From Linum tenue (Eukaryota > Streptophyta > Magnoliopsida > Malpighiales > Linaceae): a stretch of DNA of 64,000 nt. The notes under the pieces are model-generated. The model was given only the letters and a program-made list of their open reading frames with translations, searched no databases and was not told the origin of the DNA. The stretch lies in assembly GCA_946122785.1 (NCBI GenBank), contig CAMGYJ010000004.1, forward strand, positions 61,822,679-61,886,678, given 5' to 3'. Shown here piece after piece: positions 23,701 to 32,886 of the stretch (positions are counted from its first letter, which is position 1; every line of letters begins with the position of its first letter). The position numbers and the translations under genes were made by a program.

Positions 23701-24128
23701 CTCCATGATAAACAAATGCAAGACCAATTTGATGAACCGATCGATCGAATACTTGTTTTCTCAATTGTACGTAAATTTTATGGTAATGATGAAATATTAT
23801 TGATTGCATGCAGTACGAGGAACAAGTTGGGTACGACGGATCCTACGTGGATTGCTACATGAAGGAGAATCCAGGTGTGTCGGTCCATGAAGCCACGAGG
23901 CATGTGACTGACATGATTGAAGACACGTGGAAGCAACTTAATCGCGAATATCTGTCTCCGGCGGTACCTTTACCGACGGCTTTTGGGAAGGCCGTCGTTG
24001 ATTCTGCCAAAATGGTCCCTTTGATGTATGGAAATGGAGTCGTCGATGATGATGATCAGGAGTACTCTAATATTGATCGCTCTCCAAGTCTCCAGAAGAA
24101 TGCTTATTATAGTCAACTTTGTACCTAG
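20726..24128 (+). CDS. TPS: TPS3: TPS-g terpene synthase with mutated intron 5 donor
   Basis: Six exons as in TPS2: 20726-21119, 21739-22168, 22564-22779, 23233-23371, 23459-23707 and 23814-24128. Spliced this way they give 580 aa in frame. A Ser/Arg-rich leader suggests plastid import; [16 protein letters not shown] marks TPS-g and DDIFD lies at residues 326-330. The expected exon 5 end (249 bp, as in TPS2 and TPS4) is DDLSSM at 23707, but the next bases are ATAAAC instead of a GT donor. Read-through adds 31 residues and stops at 23803, losing the final residues of the second metal motif (which would be DDLSSMYEE) and the C-terminal helices. No nearby GT gives a plausible in-frame intron. 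The gene may be a recent pseudogene, may splice through a rare non-canonical site, or may carry an assembly error. Intron 2 holds a probable solo LTR and intron 3 a dispersed repeat. Confidence 0.88.
22205..22521 (-). repeat. Probable solo LTR in TPS3 intron 2
   Basis: In minus orientation this reads TGTTGAAAA...TATAACA, with a TATA-type promoter (CTATAAATA) and the CGTGTTAGTGAACCACGTAA type of 3' part common in plant copia LTRs. There is no internal region and no convincing target duplication, so the right-hand boundary is approximate. Confidence 0.55.
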
Positions 24129-24962
24129 ATGTGTTGGGTTAGGAAGCAAAGAGTAATCGACTAAGAAAATTCTGAGTAAAATTTGTATATTGCTTTTGAG
24201 CTTTCGTCGATGTACATATTGGTTGACGAGTAACAATGATAAATTTGAATTCTTGTTTATTGCGCCGTTAATCCCTCATTAGTAATACTTAACTGATGCA
24301 TCGATCCAGTCTAATTAATGAGATTAGGTATGGGAAGTGTACTAATGAGAATGCGTTAATTTTTCAAATGTGCCACGAGCTTAGACTTTTTTTTTCCCAT
24401 AAATCTTTGCAGTTTGTGTTGTAAAATTAATAAAATAAGTTACAATGTCGAATTATTTTAGATACGATACGATTTCGCAACCATGACGACATATATACAA
24501 GAGCATGCACACAGTCCATCTTTCATTGAAACGAAAACATTCAACGCGCCATGCATTCAACCCGCCACATAATTACGGTTTAGAGACAAAATTAAATTAG
24601 TATAATCAATCAGTTTATGGACACCTTCAAATTATACGGTACCCAACAAACCGGCTTTCGCGTTTCTAGATAAGTAATGATCTTGGAGCTGGATTTTACC
24701 AGGCTGCAATTTGAGGACCTATTATTGTTATATTATTATGATCCTTGGGATTGTTATTCGATCATATTATCTACATTCAATGCATCAAATTACTATACGC
24801 AACTAGATTAATAACATAAATTTGAAGAATCACAGCCTCTGACTATACTTTAGTTTGCAGTCTACCCATTTCATTACTGCAATCCGTTTTCCTTTGAATC
24901 GACATTTAAATTTGCTGCCTTGAGTTACGTTCTACCAACTATTTCTCTTTTACTTTGACCGG
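24129..24962. other. Spacer between convergent TPS3 and TPS4
   Basis: AT-rich. About 24660-24720 (AATGATCTTGGAGCTGGATT, then ACCAGGCTGCAAT) faintly resembles the conserved block of the TPS3 upstream region, suggesting another decayed copy. The stop region of TPS4 overlaps a palindromic TTGACCGGTCAA at 24955-24966. Confidence 0.4.
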
Positions 24963-27900
24963 TCAACAGGACTCAATCCTGAGAGGGTGAACGAGGAGAG
25001 ACAGAATCTGCTTCTTGTGATGATGTTTGTGGTCTTGCCCTCCAAACCCGTCGCCGTCTTGGTACAGATTATGGGCCACACGCGCCATGTTGGTGGTTAT
25101 ATCCACGAATCGCCGGGGAGTCGCCGGCGGCTGCGGCCCAAAGCATTTCTCGTTGATTTTCTTCCACGCTCTGGCTATCAATCCTTTGACGTAATCCTTG
25201 GCTTCCTCCTCCGTTGCATCGGCTTCACGCATGTAACAAGCTATCGACGATGCCGCCTCTCCTCTCTCTTGCTCCACCTACGAACACAAACACAATCCGT
25301 AAATATACATGGCTATTTTACTTCGTCTTTAAACTAATAATACATTTAATAGTATCTATAGTGGTTGAACCAGTTAGTCCGAATAACTCGAGTTGTTGGG
25401 ATGTTCAGTTATGGATATCATATGCCATTTACTAGCTCATAGTTACAAAAATATATAAAATAAATTATTTTAAAAATAAATTAATATATAAATAATTATA
25501 TGGGTTTTACTTTTATACGTGTTTAATACGAGAGGCATCAAATAAACATGAAAAAATTAAATAACTTGACAATAATACGGATACAGAAGTTTTAAATGGA
25601 TAAAATATGTACGACGTATATACATGATGTATCACTATCCTAATCATACCCAATTCGTAAATCCCAAATAAATCATCAGCATACAGATTCGTTAGGTCTT
25701 TAGTCTTTACGTACCTTGGAAGTTCCAACATCGTTGCAGAGGCGAATTATGAGGCAGACGTTGTGAATGAGATGGTGATCACTTTTCTCCAAGAAGCTGC
25801 TTTCCATTTCCGACGACGACGACACTGAGCAAAAGGAGTGAACGGAGATGACCGTGCCGGAGGATGAAACGCTGCCGTTGGTAAGATACTCTTTTAGCGA
25901 CGGGGTTCGTCCGTCGCGGCACCATTTTGCTTCCACTAGCATCGCTTTGCAGAAATCTCCCCACTATATTACACAAGAAACCAAACTTTTCTAATTATAA
26001 AAAAAAAAAAAAAACTTTTCAGAAATAATTAAACACGTTTGAAAGAGTACCATTGATTTAAATGATTGGTTAATTACCACTCTTTGAAGATGAGGCTGGA
26101 CGTGTTCATCATCCCAGCTTTTCTCATTTTGGATCTCCACTGAAATTTCTTCTGTGATATCAGTTAGGGCTTGGAAGCACAACTTCATGGGCTCAGGCAA
26201 TTCGTCCACTTCCCTTGCATTTTTCCACCTGCTTATTATTTACATGCCCAATAATCAGACTATGCAATTGTTAAAAACAAAAAATGAATATACACTAAAC
26301 ATATGTCGTTATTATAGTTTCAAACAACAAAACTTGCTTACTTACTTGTCAATGGCAGTTGTGAAGTGTTTTAGTTCTTCTATGGATCCATAAACATCAT
26401 AAACGTCGTCGAGTACTAGTATCATCAGTATAATTTTCGTGAGGCGTATTCTGAAACTGCTAAACTCAGGCTCGATCGCCAGTCCCACCGCACACAGAAA
26501 GCTCTCCACGACTCGATCCCTCGTGAAGTCCAGCCTTTCAATCAGACCAAGATCCTTCCACCACCTATCAAACAACATTTTCCCCCAAATTCAAATCCCC
26601 ACAATAGTATAGTCATCAATATATAATGTGCAAAAATGGAGCTTTTTGCAACCAAATATATTGGTGGCCAAATGTATAGCACGTATACCTGGAGATTTGT
26701 TTCAGATCCCTCTGGAGTACGGATTGGACCACGTTGAAGTTGACCTTAGCCAAGTCAATCAATGCCCTGCCCACCTTCTTCTTCATCTTCTGCATCCTTC
26801 TCTCGTGGACCTTGATCTGCCACTTCACGTCGAACCACCGCACGCGCCAGTGGATCGGTAGCTCCAGAGCGTGGGCTACACGTTCTGCCAGGTCGTTGTT
26901 ACGATGAAGCAACAACCTCGGATAGCTGCTCTTCAGGACTCTGGTTGAGAAGCGATTGGCTTCTTCCATAATATCTTCGTCCTTCAATCCCAAATGTGAG
27001 GCCTCAAATAGCTCCACTAGCCCTAATACGTCCCCACAGCACTTGCTTTCCATGAAAGTCCCCGAGGGTTTGTCCATAAACTCAATGAACATGTCTGAGA
27101 AAAAAGAAATATAAACAAAGACAAGTTAATCGACCGCCAGTTTTATAGTTCAATGAGAATAGTGATGTATATGTTACGAATTTTTAAAATATAATCGATC
27201 GAGATGACAAGTACGTATTGTGGTGTTGCTGAATATGAAAACTAATAGTAGTTCAGCTGAATCAAGAGATTGAAAACATACACAGGACGGAAAAATAGGC
27301 GAAGTTCTTTGGATATTAGTTAGGTAAATTTTTCGTTTGAAAATAAACCGCGTAATAAAAAAACTGACGTGTCTATGATGAAACATTGTCACACCATATG
27401 AGATGTCACGCGGTACAAATTCACATCACACTTCTTAAATGCTTCTAGCCGCAATGCCCACCAAATCAACCAACCAGAACTAAAGCGATAGTTTAGTTAG
27501 GCAAGCAAATTAAAGCTCGGCTCTGGGACGTGGTGTAAATTTTCTCCACGCAAATCGGTTACTATACGAAGTCGAGAGAGAAGACGAAATGGTCCAATCC
27601 GAAACGTACCTTGAGAGACACGATAGCCGCATTGTCGAAGCAGCCTGAAGGACAGTGCGCAGAAATGGAGGTTCCGTTTCACGATCATGTGGAAACTTGA
27701 ATCTCCGATGGATATGGACAGTGCATCGAGACCTTCTTTGATGTCATCCGCAAAGAAGCTGTCTAACCCTAGCTTCCTCACGCTGTCAATCAGCTCCAGC
27801 TTAGCCACCAGGTCGTCTGCTGCTTCCGCAAAGAGAAACTTCGCTTCCTCTTTTAACTTCTCAGCTCGCAACGTATTCCTTAATGTCCTGTAAATAATAT

Positions 27901-28291
27901 TGTACAGTAAGGAGATGATATATCATTCTCTTGACGTAAGCAAGAAGAAGAAGAAGAAGAAGAAGAAGAAGAAGAAGAAGAAGAAGAAGAAGAAGAAGAA
28001 GAAGAAGAAGAAGAAGAAGAAGAAGAAGAAGAAGAAGAAGAAGAAGAAGAAGAAGAAGAAGAAGAAGAAGAAGAAGAAGAAGAAGAAGAAGAAGAAGAAG
28101 AAGAAGAAGAAGAAGAAGAAGAAGAAGAAGAAGAAGAAGAAGAAGAAGAAGAAGAAGAAGAAGAAGAAGAAGAAGAAGAAGAAGAAGAAGAAGAAGAGTA
28201 CTTGGTCAGTGGCAGAAAGAGATTGTAGGAAGCCATATTCCCATATGTTTGGCTTGTAATTGGCCGATCTCCTCGAATCCTGGTTCGTCAT
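24963..28291 (-). CDS. AFS1: TPS4: TPS-b terpene synthase, (E,E)-alpha-farnesene synthase-like
   Basis: Seven exons on the minus strand: 28291-28202, 27887-27610, 27094-26689, 26564-26346, 26228-26078, 25963-25715 and 25277-24963. Exon 1 starts MTNQDS followed by RRSANYKPNIW, a perfect RRx8W at residues 7-17. There is no transit peptide, suggesting a cytosolic enzyme. DLVAKLELIDSVRKLGL, WFDVKWQI, RWW, DDVYDVYG (DDVYD at 26410-26396), the second metal motif NDVGTSKVE (across the last intron) and the C-terminal NMARVAHNLYxDGDGFG all match apple-type alpha-farnesene synthase. The predicted reaction is FPP to farnesene. Oddity: with the only available exon 1 donor (CAA|GTACTC) and the expected exon 2 acceptor at 27888, the frame is off by one. 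An acceptor 28 bp further in would restore frame (559 aa) but drops about nine residues. A pure (CTT)85 tract fills most of intron 1. The rest of the gene has no stop or frameshift. Confidence 0.9.
27942..28196. repeat. (AAG)85 microsatellite in TPS4 intron 1
   Basis: About 255 bp of uninterrupted AAG, by eye 85 units. On the TPS4 transcript strand it reads CTT/UUC and begins within five bases of the exon 1 donor. It creates long poly-Lys, poly-Ser and poly-Phe frames with no biological meaning. Confidence 0.97.
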
Positions 28292-28377
28292 GATTGCAAA
28301 GGAAAACTAGTATAGTCTCTCTCGATGAGAACTAGTAATTGTTCTCTCTTCTTATAGGTAGGGATGCTTGCGATTCA

Positions 28378-28386
28378 TATTATATA
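28378..28386 (-). promoter_or_regulatory. TATA box of TPS4
   Basis: The minus strand reads CCTATATAAT about 90 bp upstream of the TPS4 ATG. It supports the short N-terminus starting just before RRx8W. Confidence 0.6.
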
Positions 28387-28506
28387 GGACCATCACCAAC
28401 GTCCAATAAGCAAGAAATTAGAGACCTCCTAACATGCCTTGAAGTTACTATAACTTGACGTTTTTGATCTGCTATAGCAGGTTTTATAGGTCGCGTTACG
28501 TAAAAC

Positions 28507-29827
28507 TAGGGCTGACAGAACGGTTTTCGGTTAACAGTTAACCGGTCGGTTTTGACCGAACCGACCGGTTTTCGACTAACCGAAATCCGTCCTCAAGTGT
28601 CAGCGGTCGGTTGTCGGAATAGAGGGGAAGATGCTCGGCTAGCCGATTAACCGTGGTCGGAAACCGGCGGTTAACCGGATAACCGAACTCCTCCCCTTTA
28701 ATACAAAACGATCCTGCATCCCAGCCCAAACCGACCCCGCTCCAATCCCACCCAAAAGCCAAAACGACCCCCCCTGCCTATGAGATGGAAACCCTAATCC
28801 CAAACCCCCCCGCCACCGGCCCCAACTCTTTCCCTTGCTCCATAAAATTCCCCTCTGTTTCAGAGCACTTTCCCCTGCCTCATAAAATTCAACCTGAATC
28901 GCAAAGAGAACCAAAGAAGGGGGAAAAAGGGAAAAAGAACAAAAGGCCCAGCTTCATATTTTTCATCATCATCAATTGGTAGCTCCAACTCCTAGGAAAT
29001 CGATGAAATGGAAGGTCATGATCTCCCCATTCGCATTGTCACCATCACTTGTTCTGATTATCTTCTCTCGCCTAAAGCTTTTCCCGCCGACGACCCTGCT
29101 CTTCCTCTCCTTAGTCACCGCCTACCTCTTCTGGTTCACCTTCATCTTCCGCTCCTCGGCAGCCTCCCGGGCCTCATCAAGAACTGCGAGCGCCTCCATG
29201 ACTGGATCTCCGACAACCTCCGCGCCTGCGGCGGCACATACCAGACCTGCATCTGCGCGGTTCTATTCCTCGCCAAGAAGCAGGGGCTCGTGACCCCATC
29301 GCCAATCCCCTTACCCAGTTCCGCCGCCGTTCCCCTCCTCCACCCAGCCACTCCCCTACTCCGGCGGCGATTGTTGGAGGAAAGAAGCCAGATCTCTTCG
29401 ATCTGGTCTGGAGATGCAGCCATGCAGGCAGATCTCTAGATCGATTCTGAATCTAGGGATTAGTGGGTGCAGCTGGAGGATTGTAGCGAGTTGAGGGATA
29501 CTAGATCGGAGGAGATAAGAGTTGTCGTTGCCGCCGCCGTCCTTCCTCCTTCTCCTCCTTCTTGGTAGCGGTGGCCGGATTGGTGGGTGCGGTGGGAGGG
29601 ATGAGGAGATGAGATGAGAAGAGATGGGCACTGGGTTTTGAGTTTTTCCCCTTTTATTTCGACGGTAGGTTAACCGAGGGTTCAACCGAAAACCGGTCAA
29701 TCGGTCTGCGGCTAACCGTGGCATGACGGGCGGTCGGTGGTCGGTAGTTGTCAGCGTCGTCTTGGTTTAACCGATAACCGAGAAATCGGTTTTCGGTTAA
29801 CCCGAAACCGACCGACTGACAGCCCTA
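28507..29827. mobile_element. hAT-type element carrying a CYP86A-like gene fragment
   Basis: A 1321-bp element with ends TAGGGCTGACAG and CTGACAGCCCTA, flanked by the perfect 8-bp duplication CGTAAAAC (28499-28506 and 29828-29835). Subterminal zones are built of CCGGTT/AACCGA-type units, as in the smaller TAGGG..GGC elements here. The GC-rich interior (28770-29640) includes a fragment of a host P450 gene. No transposase is present, so movement would depend on another hAT source. Confidence 0.9.
29095..29296 (+). pseudogene. Captured CYP86A-type P450 N-terminal fragment
   Basis: Two adjacent frames together read like the N-terminus of a CYP86A fatty-acid omega-hydroxylase. They are the membrane anchor [17 protein letters not shown] (frame 1, to about 29154) and then [19 protein letters not shown] and [19 protein letters not shown] (frame 2, to about 29290). 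The linking residues of the family (the ...LKGPRVWP... region) are missing, so a short deletion caused the frame change. Downstream sequence is not P450. The fragment lies inside the hAT element and cannot encode an enzyme. Confidence 0.8.
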
Positions 29828-29839
29828 CGTAAAACTAAT

Positions 29840-30440
29840 GTTTATTACGTAACAATTACGTAATGCTTGTTAGTCTTACGTAACAGTTAAACTAGAAGCG
29901 TTACGGAAGGTTTCCGTAACGACTTATCATTTTACGTAACGCTAGGTTAATATTCATTACGTAAAAGCATCGTCTATTACATAAGGCTTCCGTAATGACA
30001 TTTTACAACTGTTACATAAAATACACGCTCATTACGTAAAGGTTACGTAACGAAGGTTATTTCTTACGTACCAGTTAAATTAGAAGTGTTACGTAAGACT
30101 TCCGTAATGACTTACCACATTACGTAACTTGATTAATATCATTACGTAAAAGGACCATCCATTACGTAAGGCTTCTGTAATGTCACTTTACAACTGTTAC
30201 GTAAAGTATGCATCTATTACATAAAGGTTACGTAACGATAGTTATTTCTTACGTAACAGTTAAATTAGAAGTGTTACGTAAGCCTTCTGTAATGATTCAA
30301 CAGATTACGTAACGAAAGGTTAATATTCATTATGTAAAATGAGTCTCTTACGTAAGGTTTCCGTAATGACATTTTTCAACTATTACGTAAGATAAACACA
30401 CATTACGTAACCATTACGTAATGCCTATTGTATTTTACGT
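29840..30440. repeat. Array of about 21 TTACGTAA palindromes in ~190-bp tandem units
   Basis: By eye there are about 21 exact TTACGTAA octamers in 600 bp, plus variants such as TTCCGTAA. Larger units recur: TCTTACGTAACAGTTAAA at about 29873 and 30248 and the variant CTTACGTACCAGTTAAAT between them, a period of roughly 190 bp. TACGTA is the A-box core recognised by plant bZIP proteins; whether it is bound here is unknown. Confidence 0.85.
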
Positions 30441-30502
30441 AATGCGACTTGTGAAACCTGTTATAGCAGATAAAAACATCAAGTTACCATAACTTCAAGG
30501 TA

Positions 30503-31679
30503 TTGTAGGAATTTCCGATAAATTATTAGATACTCTCGATGTATTACATCGAAGTCGAGATCAGTACCATGTTTTTTTTTTCTCTCGTTGAATTCAGCGC
30601 CATGTTTTTGTTGTGGTGTATTTCTTTCTTTTCGTGTTGCAACTTTAGATTCCGATGAAGGACAGCGACGGGTTGCAACGTAACCTGGACCAGGCATCGG
30701 CGGGCAAGGTCATTTAGGTTGTTATGTGATAACTCGAGTTTGATGTCCATATATATGTGTATGGTCCACGCGCTGGGAGCCTCTGAGACTGTCTTGATCA
30801 TGATTCGTCTACAATATGAGATCTTTTGTTGAAACAAACAGCCCTTTGATTTTTTTGATAATGGTGAGAAATAAATAACATGTGACCTAAAACTTTCTTT
30901 TGATATAATTTCATACCATCTCTGACGTGATATCGGGGTGGTATGAATCGTATTTGGAGTGGTAAGATACGAGTTTTGTGGGTTTTGGTGGGTTTTAATA
31001 ACTCTTCGCTATTTCTTCACTATAATAACCAAATTGAAATCCTTCATCTTCTCTTTGCCCATGAACTTGAACTTGGGGCATCAGTCTTCAAATTCAAAGT
31101 GTTTAAGTCTCCTCTTCTTGACACTGGTGTCATTGGAGACCTTAAGCAAATCATTAAACTTGGACCACGATAAGTACCAAACCAATTAACTCTAAATTTT
31201 ATTAACATGGTTTACAATATCATAACCAAACCGACCAAACTAATAGAACAATCAAATTAATCAAACTACATCTTAATTGGTTAACCAGGTTTAAACTAAA
31301 GTTTAATGAGAAAAAATCTCATTATAATGCATCAATTCATAGTTGATATAATGAATAAAATTTAAAAATTAATATATAGTTAACTCTTGACATAAATTCA
31401 TGCAAACTAATATAGTTATCTTATAGTCATTAAAAGTAGCAACCTAACAAAAATATATGTCAATGGTACGTGATTAATAAATTGAGTATATCTGTGTGAT
31501 TTGTCTTAGTCTCTTAGCAATTATTAGAGACTGAAAAATCTCTTCTTTTTCAGATTTTTATCTAGATAATGTATGAGCATCATCGAAATTAGGTGCACAT
31601 GTGTTGTTGTCTATACTCTACAAGAACAAATCTAGTATAGAACATTAACGAATTTTATTTATTTTTGTGGGCTTGGAAG
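30503..31679. other. Intergenic DNA
   Basis: AT-rich. The open frames near 30480-30840 and 30940-31190 match nothing I know, and I do not support them as genes. Confidence 0.4.
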
Positions 31680-32123
31680 TAGGGATGGCAATTTCGACCT
31701 GACCCGTTTTACCCGACCTGTTTGGCCTGTTTTGGGGCGGGGCGGGGCTGGCATGGATACCTCTCGTCGACCCGACCTGCCCTGACCCGCCCCATTCTCG
31801 ACTCGTTCTTGCCTAAATTACATGTAATTTTAGTCAAATTACTTAGAATTTTCCTCATATTACCTCATATTTTAGCTATAATAAAGTTGTAAATAAGCGA
31901 AAACCTCAATTTCTCCAATACTTTATCTACATTTTATCATATTATGGTTTATTTCTTCGTTTTTTTATGGAAAAAAAAAATGAATATTTTTAAAGTTTTC
32001 ACATAATTACATACCCTAGGGTCGACCTGCCCCGACTCGCGCCCCATGATAAATTATCCGACCTCTCACCGGGCGGGTATGGGTATCGACATACCTGGCT
32101 CGGGCCTGCCCCATTGCCATTCC
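31680..32123. mobile_element. hAT-type MITE, TAGGGATGGC family
   Basis: Begins TAGGGATGGCAAT and ends ATTGCCATTCC, with flanking CTTGGAAG (31672-31679) and TTTGGAAG (32124-32131), an 8-bp duplication with one mismatch. Both ends carry GACCCG/GGGCGGG-rich repeats; the middle is AT-rich. Confidence 0.7.
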
Positions 32124-32131
32124 TTTGGAAG

Positions 32132-32790
32132 GAAGGAACACTTGACTTTTGAGTGGATATGCAAAATATTAAGTACGTTATATAATATATTAGAGATGGC
32201 TAATTGGTTAGGAGTGTTTGAAATCACACGAAACCGTCCAAATCAAACAAGTTAAATAATTTAACCAAATTATTCAAATATCACCGATTAAAATGGTTAC
32301 TAGATAGTATGATAGTATTGGAGTATTGGGTTCATTAGCCAACACCTTAATTTGTTCTTTTTAGTATTGGGTCCATTAGCCCAAACCCAGGATCTTATTA
32401 CAACTGACGGGCTTTTATCAGCAAACACTTCAAATTTTAGCCCATTCGCAAAGTCCATACGCAGAAGATCCGGGTGGTCCATAACACGTGTCAACTCATG
32501 AGTGTTGATGATTAGTCCGAGGGCATTTAGGCGAATCTCAGCGAGGGTTATGTTTCTTGGTTTGCAGAAATGGTTGAGGATGAGAGATACTTGGGAGCTG
32601 CAGCACACATGATAATGTTTTGTTAATGTATTCGCAGAAAGAACTTATTTAGTGGTCAAACTCGGATATCAATCGGCCGGCCGATCCGCCTGCCTGCCTG
32701 CCGCTGCCGGCGTTGTCTAATAACATATTCAGTCAAGTGAATCCTGCCTGCAGCTGCAGGCAAACCGTTGCTTTTGTGTATGCATCTACA
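32132..32790. other. Intergenic DNA upstream of the P450
   Basis: No supported gene. A minus-strand frame at 32300-32608 has no domain that I recognise. The proximal part is the P450 promoter. Confidence 0.4.
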
Positions 32791-32792
32791 AT

Positions 32793-32799
32793 TATATAA
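32793..32799 (+). promoter_or_regulatory. TATA box of the CYP71 gene
   Basis: TATATAA lies about 88 bp upstream of the ATG at 32887. Confidence 0.65.
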
Positions 32800-32886
32800 A
32801 CGGGAGGGGAATTAATCCCCTGATCGACCAAGCCCGGATCCTGATTAGAGCTTTCTTTACTGAAATCAGATTAGGAGAAGGAATCA

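Larger units (their letters stand above)
28437..30502. mobile_element. TIR element filled with TTACGTAA repeats, interrupted by a hAT element
   Basis: The ends form an inverted repeat of about 60 bp. The left end is CTTGAAGTTACTATAACTTG, then TGATCTGCTATAGCAGGTTT; the right end is the reverse complement with substitutions, finishing ACCATAACTTCAAGG. Without the nested hAT insertion (28507-29827) the element would be about 737 bp. No transposase and no clear target duplication were seen, so the superfamily is unknown. The left end is about 50 bp upstream of the TPS4 TATA box. Confidence 0.65.

Noticed and set aside
27880..28291. Poly-Ser, poly-Lys and poly-Phe open frames of about 120 codons
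   Set aside because: They are translations of the (AAG)n microsatellite in three frames. Only the first 30 codons of the minus-strand frame are TPS4 exon 1.
29008..29439. 143-codon frame as a P450 gene
   Set aside because: Only about 200 bp is CYP86A-like, with an internal frame change, all inside a hAT element.
29840..30440. Could the regularly spaced TTACGTAA units be a CRISPR-like array?
   Set aside because: Eukaryotic context, 8-bp palindromes with irregular spacing in a TIR element, no repeat-spacer structure and no cas genes.
32300..32608. 102-codon minus-strand frame upstream of the P450
   Set aside because: No family resemblance and no start context; likely chance.
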